Positions 27,839 through 36,429 of a stretch of 57,973 nucleotides of DNA are shown piece by piece. The stretch spans positions 1-57,973 of the forward strand of contig NZ_WFIX01000187.1 in the NCBI RefSeq assembly GCF_009745985.1, in the 5' to 3' direction. Numbering within the stretch: position 1 is the first letter of the stretch; each line of letters begins with the position of its first letter. Position numbers and translations under genes: made by a program. Source of the DNA: Microbacterium karelineae. GTDB taxonomy: Bacteria > Actinomycetota > Actinomycetes > Actinomycetales > Microbacteriaceae. The notes beneath the pieces are model-generated. The model saw nothing but the letters and a program-made list of their open reading frames with translations, was not told where the DNA came from and did not search any database.

Positions 27839-29119
27839 ATGAAGCGTTCGACACAGATCGGCGTCGCTGCGACAGCGGGCGCCGCGCTCCTCCTCACCGG
27901 CTGCTCCGGATCCGCCGACGGCGGCTCCTCCGGGGATCCGGACACCCTCACGATCTCGGGATGGAGCGTCGCGACGACGCCCGAGTTCCAACTCCTCGCC
28001 GACGGATTCGAGGCCGTCCACGAGGGCGTCTCAGTCGAGGTCGTCGACTACGACCCGACCGAGTACAACACCCTCGTGACGGCCGACCTCGCTGCCGGCA
28101 GCGCGCCCGACATCATCACCCAGAAGGAGGTCAAGTACGTCACGACCTTCCAGGAGGGCGGCCAGCTCGTCGACGTCTCGGACGTCGAGGTGCCGGACGG
28201 CATCGGCGGCGCCGAGGCCTACCAGGTGGACGGCGCCGCGTATGCGACGCCGTACCGCCAGGACTCGTGGGTCCTCTTCTACAACAAGGATCTCTTCGAC
28301 TCCGCCGGCGTCGACCAGCCCGACGGCAGCTGGACGTGGGACGACTACGCCGCCGCGGCCGAGGAGCTCGCGGGCGCGACCGACGCCAAGGGCGCCTACC
28401 AGCACAGCTGGCAGTCGGTCGTGCAGGGCTTCGCGAACGCCCAGTCCGGCGCCGACATCCTCGACGGCGACTACGGCCACCTCGCGCCGTATTACGAGCG
28501 TGCGCTCGAACTGCAGGACACCGGCGCCCAGGAGGCGTTCAACACGGTCTCGGCCAACCAGCTGACCTACCAGGGCGAGTTCGGCAACCAGCGCGCCGCC
28601 ATGATGTCCATGGGGACCTGGTACGTCGCCACCCTCGTCTCGCAGCAGGCATCGGGTGAGGCCGACGACTTCGAGTGGGGGATCGCGCCGATCCCGCAGC
28701 TCGACGCCTCGACGACGGGAACCGATGCCACTCCCGTGACCTTCGGCGACCCGACCGGATTCGGCATCAACTCCGGCATCAGCGACGAGAAGCAGGAGCT
28801 CGCGAAGGAGTTCCTCGCGTATGCCGCGAGCTCGGAGGCCGCCGTCGCGCTCGCCGAGATCGGCATCACGCCCGCCTTCCTCGACGACGCCGTCGTCGAC
28901 GCGTACTTCAGCGCCGACGGTGCGCCCGAGGACGAGCTGTCGGCGTTCGCCGTGCAGACGCACGAGACGCTGCCGGAGAACCCCACGTCGAGCCGCACCG
29001 CGGCGATCCAGAACATCCTGGGCGACCTGCACTCCGCGATCCTCTCCGGATCGCAGGGCGTCGACGAGGCGATCGCCGAGGCCGAGGAGCGGGTCGAGAA
29101 CGAGGTCGGCCAGGACTGA
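27839..29119 (+). CDS. Sugar ABC transporter substrate-binding lipoprotein
   Basis: CUT1-type extracellular binding protein, 426 aa. The lipobox LTGC puts the lipidated Cys at residue 22. The mature domain starts TLTISGWSVATTPEFQLLADGFE and includes VLFYNKDLFDSAGVDQPDGSWTWDDY, the usual lobe-1 pattern. ATG 27839 is preceded by GAAAGG. It sits 43 bp after DUF2264 and is followed by a G+C hairpin before the permeases. The ligand is presumably the oligosaccharide processed by the lyase-like and DUF2264 proteins. Confidence 0.93.
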   Translation: MKRSTQIGVAATAGAALLLTGCSGSADGGSSGDPDTLTISGWSVATTPEFQLLADGFEAVHEGVSVEVVDYDPTEYNTLVTADLAAGSAPDIITQKEVKYVTTFQEGGQLVDVSDVEVPDGIGGAEAYQVDGAAYATPYRQDSWVLFYNKDLFDSAGVDQPDGSWTWDDYAAAAEELAGATDAKGAYQHSWQSVVQGFANAQSGADILDGDYGHLAPYYERALELQDTGAQEAFNTVSANQLTYQGEFGNQRAAMMSMGTWYVATLVSQQASGEADDFEWGIAPIPQLDASTTGTDATPVTFGDPTGFGINSGISDEKQELAKEFLAYAASSEAAVALAEIGITPAFLDDAVVDAYFSADGAPEDELSAFAVQTHETLPENPTSSRTAAIQNILGDLHSAILSGSQGVDEAIAEAEERVENEVGQD

Positions 29120-29127
29120 CCCGGTTC

Positions 29128-29155
29128 GCGCGCCGGCCGGCACCGGCCGGCGCGC
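29128..29155 (+). terminator. Intra-operon hairpin after binding protein
   Basis: 13-bp perfect inverted repeat (29128-29140 and 29143-29155), all G+C, between the binding-protein stop and the permease ribosome binding site. Likely an mRNA 3'-protecting or attenuating structure, as also seen at 8588-8622. Confidence 0.7.
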
Positions 29156-29174
29156 CCCGCGTCGAAGGAGAGCC

Positions 29175-30095
29175 ATGACGACGACAACCCCCGCCCGCAC
29201 CGCGACACCGCGCCGGCGCGCCTCGCGCATGCGCGTGCGCAACACCCTGCTCGGCTGGAGCTTCATCCTCCCGAACTTCGCCGGCTTCGCGCTGCTCACG
29301 CTCGTGCCCGTGGTCGTGATGTTCTACATGTCGCTGACCGACTGGAACATCTTCGGCACGTCGACCTTCATCGGATTCGACAACTTCCAGCGCCTGCTCG
29401 GCGACGGCGCCTTCGTGAAGTCGTTCGTCAACACGATCTACTACACGGTGATGCACGTCCCGCTCACGATCGTCGTATCGCTCGGCCTGGCGCTGCTGCT
29501 CAACAACAAGCTGCGCGGGGTCGCCTTCTTCCGCACGGCGGCGTTCTTCCCCTACATCACATCGATCGTCGCGATCGCCCTCGTCTGGAACCTGCTGTTC
29601 AGCCCCGACTACGGTCCGATCAACGAGGCGCTGCGCTTCGTCGGGCTCGCCGAGCCGCCCGGTTGGCTCACCTCGCCCGAATGGGCGATGCCGGCCGTCG
29701 TGATCATCAGCACGTGGCGCGACATGGGGTACTACATGGTGCTGTTCCTCGCCGGGCTGCAGACCGTGCCGCGGGAGCTGCACGAGGCCGCGCGCGTCGA
29801 CGGCGCGAACGTCGTGCACCGGTTCTTCAACGTGACGCTGCCGTGCCTGCGCCCGACGATGTTCTTCGTCACCGTGATCCTCACGATCAACTCGCTGAAG
29901 ATCTTCGACCTGATCCTCGTCCTCACACAGGGCGGGCCCGGCCAGTCGACGACCGTCCTCAGCCAGTTCATCTACCGCAAGGGCTTCGAGGAGAACGAGT
30001 TCGGATACGCCTCGTCCGCGTCGGTCGTGCTGTTCGCCCTCTGCCTCGTCGTCACCATCGCCCAGTACCTGTGGAACAAGAAGAGGAGCGTCTGA
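29175..30095 (+). CDS. Sugar ABC transporter permease, MalF/CUT1 type
   Basis: 306 aa, six membrane helices starting near residue 27 (LLGWSFILPNFAGFALLTLVP). The EAA loop is LHEAARVDGANVVHRFFNVTLP. AAGGAG precedes ATG 29175. Translationally coupled to the next permease by a TGATG junction. No ATPase gene accompanies the pair. Confidence 0.93.
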   Translation: MTTTTPARTATPRRRASRMRVRNTLLGWSFILPNFAGFALLTLVPVVVMFYMSLTDWNIFGTSTFIGFDNFQRLLGDGAFVKSFVNTIYYTVMHVPLTIVVSLGLALLLNNKLRGVAFFRTAAFFPYITSIVAIALVWNLLFSPDYGPINEALRFVGLAEPPGWLTSPEWAMPAVVIISTWRDMGYYMVLFLAGLQTVPRELHEAARVDGANVVHRFFNVTLPCLRPTMFFVTVILTINSLKIFDLILVLTQGGPGQSTTVLSQFIYRKGFEENEFGYASSASVVLFALCLVVTIAQYLWNKKRSV

Positions 30096-30991
30096 TGAGC
30101 GAGACGATGACCCTCGTCGCCCCGGGCCCGACGCGCCGCCCGCGCCGAGCGGGCGAGTCGGGCGAGGCCGCGCAGCGCGTGAGGCGCGGCGTCCTCTACG
30201 TGATCCTGATCGCCGCCGCCGCGGCGCTGCTCACGCCGTTCTTCTGGATGGTCATGAGCTCGCTCAAGGACGCCAACTCGGTGTTCTCGGTGCCGGTCCG
30301 GTGGCTCCCCGAGGTCTTCGTGTGGGAGAACTACACCTCGATCTGGACCCGCAGCGACATCCTCACGTGGATCCGGAACACGCTGATCCTCTCGGTCTCG
30401 GTGACAGCCCTTCAGGTGCTCACCGGGTCGTTCGCGGCCTACGGCTTCTCCCGGATCCGCTTCCCGGGGCGCAACGCGCTGTTCCTGCTGTACGTCGCGA
30501 CGATCGCCGTGCCGTGGCAGTCGTACATGATCCCGCAGTTCATCATGCTGACGAACGCCGGCCTCGCGAACACCCTCTGGTCGATCATCTTCCTGCAGAC
30601 GTTCGGCGCATTCGGCGTGTTCCTCATGAAGCAGTTCTACGAGACGGTGCCCGAGGACCTCTCGGAGGCGGCGCGCCTCGACGGGCTCAGCGAGTATGGG
30701 ATCTGGTGGCGCATCATGATGCCGCTGTCGATCCCCGCGATCGCGAGCCTGTCGCTGCTGACCTTCGTGAACACGTGGAACGACTACCTCGGGCCGCTGA
30801 TCTACCTGCGCGATCCGAGCCTGTGGACCCTGCAGCTCGGGCTGCAGAACTTCGTCTCGAGCCTCTACGACGTCGACTACGGCGTGCTGTTCTCGGGCCT
30901 CGTCATCTCCGTCGTGCCGATCGCGATCATCTTCCTTTTCGGCCAGCGGTTCTTCGTCGAGGGCATCGCGACGAGCGGCATGAAGGGCTGA
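30095..30991 (+). CDS. Sugar ABC transporter permease, MalG/CUT1 type
   Basis: 298 aa with six helices and the EAA loop LSEAARLDGLSEYGIWWRIMMP. The start codon shares its A with the TGA of the upstream permease. The C-terminus FVEGIATSGMKG is typical of CUT1 MalG-like subunits. The next gene (DUF624) follows after 4 bp. Confidence 0.93.
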   Translation: MSETMTLVAPGPTRRPRRAGESGEAAQRVRRGVLYVILIAAAAALLTPFFWMVMSSLKDANSVFSVPVRWLPEVFVWENYTSIWTRSDILTWIRNTLILSVSVTALQVLTGSFAAYGFSRIRFPGRNALFLLYVATIAVPWQSYMIPQFIMLTNAGLANTLWSIIFLQTFGAFGVFLMKQFYETVPEDLSEAARLDGLSEYGIWWRIMMPLSIPAIASLSLLTFVNTWNDYLGPLIYLRDPSLWTLQLGLQNFVSSLYDVDYGVLFSGLVISVVPIAIIFLFGQRFFVEGIATSGMKG

Positions 30992-30995
30992 GCCG

Positions 30996-31658
30996 ATGCG
31001 CCGGATCCCGCACTCGATGTACGACTCGCTGTTCTCCGTCGCACAGCTCGTCCTCGTCACGAACGCGCTGCTCGCCGTCACCTGCGCGCCGCTCGTGCTC
31101 CTGCTCGTCACGACGGATCCATCGCTGTCGTGGCCGCTTCTCGCGGTCGCGGCGGCGGCCACGGGGCCGGGCGTCGCGGGATCCTTCGCGGCGTTCCGCG
31201 CGCACCGCGAGGGCGAGCGGGGCGTCGTGCGGCCCTTCTTCCGCGGCCTCGCGCGGGTGTGGGGGCGCGCGCTCGGTGTGAGCGCCCTCGTGACGGCGGT
31301 CGTCGTGGTCGCGATCGTCGATCTGTTCGTGCTCGTCCCGACGGGGCCCGGCGCGGTCGCCGGGCCCGTACTCGTCGTGCTCGTCGTGATCGCGATCGGC
31401 ACGGGCATGGTCCAGCTCGCGGCCCTCGTGGAGGCGCCGACGGCGCGCTTCACGGACCTGCTGCGCGCGTCGGCGGCCACGGCCGTGCGCCGGTGGCCGT
31501 TCACGCTCGTGTCGCTGGCGGCCGCGGGAGCGCAGGCGGGCGTGTTCGTGATGGCGCCCGCCCTCGCGATCGGGCTCACGGCGTCGGCGTGCCTCTACGT
31601 GGTGTGGGCGGGCGCGCGCCACAGCCTGCAGCCGGTGCTGCGTCCGGCGGCCGCGTGA
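30996..31658 (+). CDS. DUF624 family membrane protein
   Basis: 220 aa with about four to five hydrophobic segments; the N-terminus IPHSMYDSLFSVAQLVLVTNALLAV has the DUF624/YesL-like pattern. Proteins of this family are often found next to CUT1 sugar transporters. The 4-bp gap to the permease makes it part of the glycan operon. The molecular role is unknown; a transporter accessory role is an inference from context. Confidence 0.8.
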   Translation: MRRIPHSMYDSLFSVAQLVLVTNALLAVTCAPLVLLLVTTDPSLSWPLLAVAAAATGPGVAGSFAAFRAHREGERGVVRPFFRGLARVWGRALGVSALVTAVVVVAIVDLFVLVPTGPGAVAGPVLVVLVVIAIGTGMVQLAALVEAPTARFTDLLRASAATAVRRWPFTLVSLAAAGAQAGVFVMAPALAIGLTASACLYVVWAGARHSLQPVLRPAAA

Positions 31659-31663
31659 GGCGG

Positions 31664-31669
31664 TAGCGT
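31664..31669 (+). promoter_or_regulatory. -10 box of leaderless flavin reductase gene
   Basis: TAGCGT, 7 nt before ATG 31677. Confidence 0.5.
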
Positions 31670-31676
31670 CGAGAGC

Positions 31677-32183
31677 ATGCAGGAGAATGCACTCGGACTC
31701 GTCGACGGATTCAAGGCCGTCTTCCGCGACCACCCGCTCGCCGTGACGCTCATCACGGCCGTCACGCCCGACGGCCCCGTCGGCCTCACGGCCTCGAGCG
31801 TGTCGTCGGTCGCGATCGATCCGCCCGCCCTGTCGTTCTCGGTCACGCGCGCGACGGGCACGGCGGGCGCGCTGCTCGGCGCGGCGGCGCTGCAGGTGCA
31901 CTTCCTCACGCCCGACCACCTCGACACGGCGGAGCAGTTCGCCCGCTCGGGCGGGGAGCGGTTCGTCGACGGGCAGGGGTGGAGCATCGACGTCGATGGC
32001 GCGCCGCGGCTCGCGGGAGCGCGCGCCCGACTCTCCGGCCGCATCATCGACACCGTCGCGGTCGGCGGATCCGTCCTCGTCGTCGCCGAGGTGACGGGCG
32101 TCGAGGCGGGGGAGGCGGGCGACCCGCTGCTCTACGTCGATCGGCGGTTCCACCGCTTCGATCCCGAGCACGCGGCGCTCTGA
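31677..32183 (+). CDS. Flavin reductase domain protein
   Basis: 168 aa, single flavin-reductase split-barrel domain (FKAVFRDHPLAVTLITAVTPDGPVGLTASSVSSVAIDPPALSF pattern in its first 60 residues). Such proteins bind FMN and use NAD(P)H to supply reduced flavin to a monooxygenase, but no monooxygenase gene is nearby. The C-terminus LLYVDRRFHRF is typical of the family. The message is probably leaderless. Confidence 0.88.
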   Translation: MQENALGLVDGFKAVFRDHPLAVTLITAVTPDGPVGLTASSVSSVAIDPPALSFSVTRATGTAGALLGAAALQVHFLTPDHLDTAEQFARSGGERFVDGQGWSIDVDGAPRLAGARARLSGRIIDTVAVGGSVLVVAEVTGVEAGEAGDPLLYVDRRFHRFDPEHAAL

Positions 32184-32208
32184 CGCGGGCGGCCCAGATC
32201 CCGCCGGT

Positions 32209-33801
32209 CTACGCGGCCGGATCCTCCAGCGCCTCGATCGTCTGATCGGCGAGGGCCGTGCCGGCGCTCCCATACAGGTGGAAGACGGCATCGGCGCCGT
32301 GCGCCACGAGATCCTCCCGGTCGTGGTCGCTGCGCACGACGGCGGCGACCGTGCCGGAGAAGCCGCTCGCGCGGAGCATCTCGAGCGCGTCGAGGTTCGA
32401 GGTGTGGAACGGCATCGCGAGGATCGCGATCTCGACCTGATCCGATCGCGTCACGCGCGCCCAGAAATCGGAGTCGGTCGCATCGGCCTGCATGACGTCG
32501 AGGCCCGCCTCCCGCAGGCTCGCCACGCGCGTCGCGTCGTGCTCGACGCCGACCGCGGCGATCCCGTGCTCGTCGCGCAGCCGCGTGAACGCCGCGCGCC
32601 CCACGCGGCCCATGCCGAGGACGAGCGCCGTGGCGTGGCCGATGTCGATCGGCCGGTCCTCCGGGTGCATGCGCGCCGTGCTCTGCGCGGGCATGCGCGC
32701 CGACAGCGCCTCCGAGAACCGCACGCCCCGCGCGTTGAGCAGCGCCGACAGGACGAAGCTGACGGCGACCGCGAGCGCGAGGACCGTCACCCAGTCGTCC
32801 GTGATCAGGCCGAGGGAGGCGCCCGTGACGGCGACGATGAGGCCGAATTCGGAGTAGTTCGCCATCACGAGCGCTGTGAGCCACGACGTCCTGTGGCGCA
32901 TGCCCATGCCCCAGAGGAGACCCACGTACAGGAGGGTCTGCAGCGGCAGCAGCAGGAGCAGGAGCCCCGCCATGCCGAAGAGCTCGAGCGTCGGCGTGCC
33001 GCCGAGGCCGATGTCGAGGAAGAACGCGATGAGCAGGAGCTCCTTCACGCTCAGCAGCCGGTGCGACAGCTCGCTCGCGCCCGGGTGGCTTGCGAGCAGC
33101 GCGCCGATGATGAGCGCGCCGAGATCGCCCTTGAGGCCGACGGCCTCGAACAGCGCGTATCCCGGCACGAGCGCAAGCACGATGCCGTAGAGAACCTGCA
33201 TATCCGGCGAGTCGATGAGATCCCAGATGCGCCGGAACAGCCATGCGGCGGGGAGGAGGGCGACGAGGGCGAGCGCCCACGGTGACGGCATCTCGCCCGT
33301 CGCGATGGTGAGGAACACGACGGCGGCGATGTCCTGCAGGACGAGCACGCCGACCGCGATCCGGCCGTAGGTCGCGGTGACATCGGAGCGGTCGTCGAGC
33401 ACCTTCACGACGAAGACGGTCGAGGAGAACGACAGTCCGAACCCCAGAAGCGCCCACGTGCCGAGGTGGGTGCCGTCGAGCAGGCCGATCCCGAAGGTCG
33501 CGAGCACGGCGAGGAATCCGACTCCGAGGGCCGTCGAGACGAGCATGTGCGTGCCGTTCGTCAGCCAGATCTCCTTGCGCACGAGCGTGCGCACGTCGAG
33601 CTTGAGGCCGATCCCGAACAGCAGGAGCGTCACGCCGAGGCTCGAGGCCTCCTCGACGAGCGGGAGGTCGTCGATGCCGCTCGCGGCGAGCGCGAAGCCG
33701 GCGGCGAGGAAGCCGACGAGGGGAGGCAGCCGCAGGAGGACGGCGGCGAGGCCCAGTCCGAACGCGACGGCGAGGTAGATGGCCGCCGTCGTCGTGAACA
33801 T
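32209..33801 (-). CDS. Kef-type monovalent cation:proton antiporter with TrkA-N domain
   Basis: 530 aa. The first 390 residues form a CPA2 antiporter with about 12 helices (VLLRLPPLVGFLAAGFALAASG, ILLFGIGL-like LLLFGIGLKLDVRTL, FGLSFSSTVFVVKVLDDR). A cytoplasmic Rossmann/TrkA-N region from about 405 (ALVLGMGRVGRAAFTRLRDE) regulates or gates by nucleotide. Likely K+ or Na+ efflux for pH and osmotic control. The start is fixed by TAGAAT (33813-33808) six nt before ATG. The gene is divergent from pepN with only 70 bp between starts, and both messages are probably leaderless. Confidence 0.92.
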   Translation of the reverse strand: MFTTTAAIYLAVAFGLGLAAVLLRLPPLVGFLAAGFALAASGIDDLPLVEEASSLGVTLLLFGIGLKLDVRTLVRKEIWLTNGTHMLVSTALGVGFLAVLATFGIGLLDGTHLGTWALLGFGLSFSSTVFVVKVLDDRSDVTATYGRIAVGVLVLQDIAAVVFLTIATGEMPSPWALALVALLPAAWLFRRIWDLIDSPDMQVLYGIVLALVPGYALFEAVGLKGDLGALIIGALLASHPGASELSHRLLSVKELLLIAFFLDIGLGGTPTLELFGMAGLLLLLLPLQTLLYVGLLWGMGMRHRTSWLTALVMANYSEFGLIVAVTGASLGLITDDWVTVLALAVAVSFVLSALLNARGVRFSEALSARMPAQSTARMHPEDRPIDIGHATALVLGMGRVGRAAFTRLRDEHGIAAVGVEHDATRVASLREAGLDVMQADATDSDFWARVTRSDQVEIAILAMPFHTSNLDALEMLRASGFSGTVAAVVRSDHDREDLVAHGADAVFHLYGSAGTALADQTIEALEDPAA

Positions 33802-33807
33802 ACACGG

Positions 33808-33813
33808 ATTCTA
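33808..33813 (-). promoter_or_regulatory. -10 box of leaderless antiporter gene
   Basis: TAGAAT on the minus strand, 6 nt before ATG 33801. Confidence 0.55.
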
Positions 33814-33859
33814 GGGCGTGCCGCGCGGGCGCCGACGCGATCAGGGGCGGCGCCGTCCA

Positions 33860-33865
33860 TACGAT
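33860..33865 (+). promoter_or_regulatory. -10 box of leaderless pepN
   Basis: TACGAT, 6 nt before ATG 33872. Confidence 0.5.
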
Positions 33866-33871
33866 GGGGGG

Positions 33872-36391
33872 ATGAGTGCACACCTCGCTGCCAACCTCTC
33901 CCGTGAGGAGACGGCCTCCCGTTCCGCCGAGATCCGGCTGACCGGCGTCAGGGTCGACCTCGACGTCTCGGGCGCCCGCGATCCGGGCACCACCGGATTC
34001 CTCACGACGACGACCCTGGTCTTCGACGCGACGACGGACATGACGTGGATCGACTTCCTCGGCGAGGGCGTGGACCGCGTCGTCGTCAACGGCGTCGACC
34101 ACCCCGTCGTCTGGGACGGCGCGCGGATCACGATCTCCGGGCTGTCGGAGACGAACGAGGTGCGCGTCGAGGCGACGGGCGCGTACAGCCGCTCGGGCGA
34201 GGGGCTGCACCGGTTCGTCGACCCGGTCGACGGAGAGACCTACCTGTACACGCAGTACGAGCCCGCCGACTCCCGGCGCGTCATGGCCTGCTTCGAGCAG
34301 CCCGACATGAAGGCCCCGTACACCTTCGTCGTGACGGCGCCGTCCGGCTGGCACGTGCTGTCCAACCAGCGCGCCGTGCTCACGACGGGCGGCGGGCAGG
34401 CGCAGACCGTCGAGTTCGCCCCGACGCTGCCGATCTCGTCGTACATCACCTCCGTCGCGGCGGGCCCGTACCACCGCGTCGCGGACGAGTGGACCCGCGA
34501 CGGCCAGCGGGTCGAGCTCGGCGCCTTCTGCCGCGCCTCGCTCGCCGAGCATCTCGACTCCCCGGAGATCTTCGAGATCACGAAGCAGGGTCTCGACTTC
34601 TACACGGACGCCTTCGCGTTCTCCTATCCGTGGGGCAAGTACGACCAGATCTTCGTGCCCGAGTACAACCTCGGCGCCATGGAGAACCCCGGCCTCGTGA
34701 CGTTCACGGAGAGCTACGTCTTCCGCGGCGCCTCGACCGATGCGCAGCACGAGGGCCGCGCGAACACGATCCTGCACGAGATGGCGCACATGTGGTTCGG
34801 CGATCTCGTCACGATGACGTGGTGGGACGACCTCTGGCTGAAGGAGTCGTTCGCCGACTACATGGGGTCGCACGCATCGGTCGCGGCGACGCGCTTCACG
34901 GACGCATGGGCGTCGTTTGCGAACCGGCGCAAGGCCTGGGCCTATGAGCAGGATCAGCTGCCCACGACGCACCCGATCGTCGCCGACATCCCGGACCTCG
35001 AGGCCGCGAAGCTGAACTTCGACGGCATCACGTACGCGAAGGGCGCGTCGGTGCTCAAGCAGCTCGTCGCGTTCGTCGGCGAGGAGGCCTTCTTCGCGGG
35101 GGCGCGCGCCTACTTCCGCGATCACGCATACGGCAGCACGACGCTCGAGGATCTGCTGCGCGCCCTCGAGGTCGCGTCCGGGCGCGACATGCGGGCGTGG
35201 TCGGCGGCGTGGCTCGAGACGACGGGGATGTCGACGCTGAGCCTCGAGCGCACCGATGACGGCGCCGTGCTGACGCAGACCGATCCGCGGCCGCATCGAC
35301 TGCGCATCGGCCTGTTCGGCTGGGTCGACGGGGCGCTCGTGCGGCGAGACAGCGTCGAGCTCGACATCGCCGACGAGACGACCCCCGTCGAACTGACGCT
35401 CCCGGACGGCGAGGAGCCCGCCCTCGCGCTCGTCAACGACGGCGACCTCACGTATGCGAAGGCCCGCCTCGACGCGGGATCCCTGCGCGCCGCCGAGCGC
35501 GGGCTGTCGACGATCGACGAGGCGCTCGCCCGCGGCCTCGTGTGGTCGGCGCTCTGGAACGCGACGCGCGACGGGGAGCTCCCCGCCCTGCGCTATCTCG
35601 AGATCGTGCGCCGGCACGCGCCCGCCGAGGAGAACGTCGGCCTCCTCGCAGGGACCCTCGCCAACGCCGCGCACGCGGTCGAGCACTTCGTCGCGGACGA
35701 TGTCAGAGGCGACGCCCGCGCGATGTGGCTCGAGACCACCTGGGAGGGTCTCGCCGGCGCCGAGGCGGGAAGCGACGCGCAGCTCGCGTGGGCGCGCGCC
35801 GTCGGGCGCGCGGCGGCGGGCGCGTCAGGCCGCGCCGACGACATCTCCCGGATCCTCGCGGGGGAGCAGGCGGCGCCCGAGGGGCTCCCGCTCGACGCCG
35901 ATCTGCGCTGGATCTGGACTCAGGCGCTCGCCGCGACGGGCCATGCCGACGAGGACGCGATCCGAGCCGAGCTCGCCCGCGACGACACGATGTCTGGCCG
36001 CACGGCGTCGATCGAGGCGTTCGCGGCGCGGCCGGATGCCGCGGTGCGCGCGGCCGCGTGGGCGGCGGCCTGGACCGACGAGACGCTGTCGAACGATCAC
36101 CTCGGCGCGACGATCGCGGGCTTCCGGGCGGGCGGCCGCCGTGACCTGATCGCGCGCTTCGACGAGGAGTACTTCGCGTCGATCGGCGATGCCTGGGCGA
36201 GCCGGTCGATCGAGATCGCGCGCCGCCTCGTGCGCGGTCTGTTCCCGCACACCGACACGCTCGACCTCGTCGACGCGTGGCTCGAGCGGTACGAGGGCGC
36301 GCCGGGATCCCTGCGGCGCATCGTGATCGAGCAGCGCGATCACCTCGCGCGCGATCTGTCCGTGCGCGCGGCGCAGCCCTCGTTCGAATGA
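33872..36391 (+). CDS. pepN: Aminopeptidase N (M1 family)
   Basis: Zinc metallo-aminopeptidase, 839 aa, cytoplasmic. The exopeptidase motif GAMEN (LGAMENPGLVTFTE) and the zinc site HEMAH near residues 302-306, with the third ligand Glu about 19 residues on (KESFADY), are intact. N-terminal beta domain, thermolysin-like domain and the C-terminal ERAP1-like helical domain are all present, as in the actinobacterial pepN. The start MSAHLAANLSREE is set by the -10 box six nt upstream. A strong palindromic terminator follows at 36397-36424. Confidence 0.95.
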   Translation: MSAHLAANLSREETASRSAEIRLTGVRVDLDVSGARDPGTTGFLTTTTLVFDATTDMTWIDFLGEGVDRVVVNGVDHPVVWDGARITISGLSETNEVRVEATGAYSRSGEGLHRFVDPVDGETYLYTQYEPADSRRVMACFEQPDMKAPYTFVVTAPSGWHVLSNQRAVLTTGGGQAQTVEFAPTLPISSYITSVAAGPYHRVADEWTRDGQRVELGAFCRASLAEHLDSPEIFEITKQGLDFYTDAFAFSYPWGKYDQIFVPEYNLGAMENPGLVTFTESYVFRGASTDAQHEGRANTILHEMAHMWFGDLVTMTWWDDLWLKESFADYMGSHASVAATRFTDAWASFANRRKAWAYEQDQLPTTHPIVADIPDLEAAKLNFDGITYAKGASVLKQLVAFVGEEAFFAGARAYFRDHAYGSTTLEDLLRALEVASGRDMRAWSAAWLETTGMSTLSLERTDDGAVLTQTDPRPHRLRIGLFGWVDGALVRRDSVELDIADETTPVELTLPDGEEPALALVNDGDLTYAKARLDAGSLRAAERGLSTIDEALARGLVWSALWNATRDGELPALRYLEIVRRHAPAEENVGLLAGTLANAAHAVEHFVADDVRGDARAMWLETTWEGLAGAEAGSDAQLAWARAVGRAAAGASGRADDISRILAGEQAAPEGLPLDADLRWIWTQALAATGHADEDAIRAELARDDTMSGRTASIEAFAARPDAAVRAAAWAAAWTDETLSNDHLGATIAGFRAGGRRDLIARFDEEYFASIGDAWASRSIEIARRLVRGLFPHTDTLDLVDAWLERYEGAPGSLRRIVIEQRDHLARDLSVRAAQPSFE

Positions 36392-36396
36392 TCCGC

Positions 36397-36424
36397 CGGT
36401 GCGGGGCCCGCGGGCCCCGCACCG
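36397..36424. terminator. Bidirectional terminator between pepN and oxidoreductase
   Basis: 28-bp perfect palindrome whose left half is CGGTGCGGGGCCCG, placed between two convergent genes (stops at 36391 and 36430). Confidence 0.8.
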
Positions 36425-36429
36425 ACCGA

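Noticed and set aside
32132-35686. Long minus-strand open frame spanning the antiporter and pepN
   Set aside because: It covers two genes with clear motifs in other frames and has no recognisable domain.
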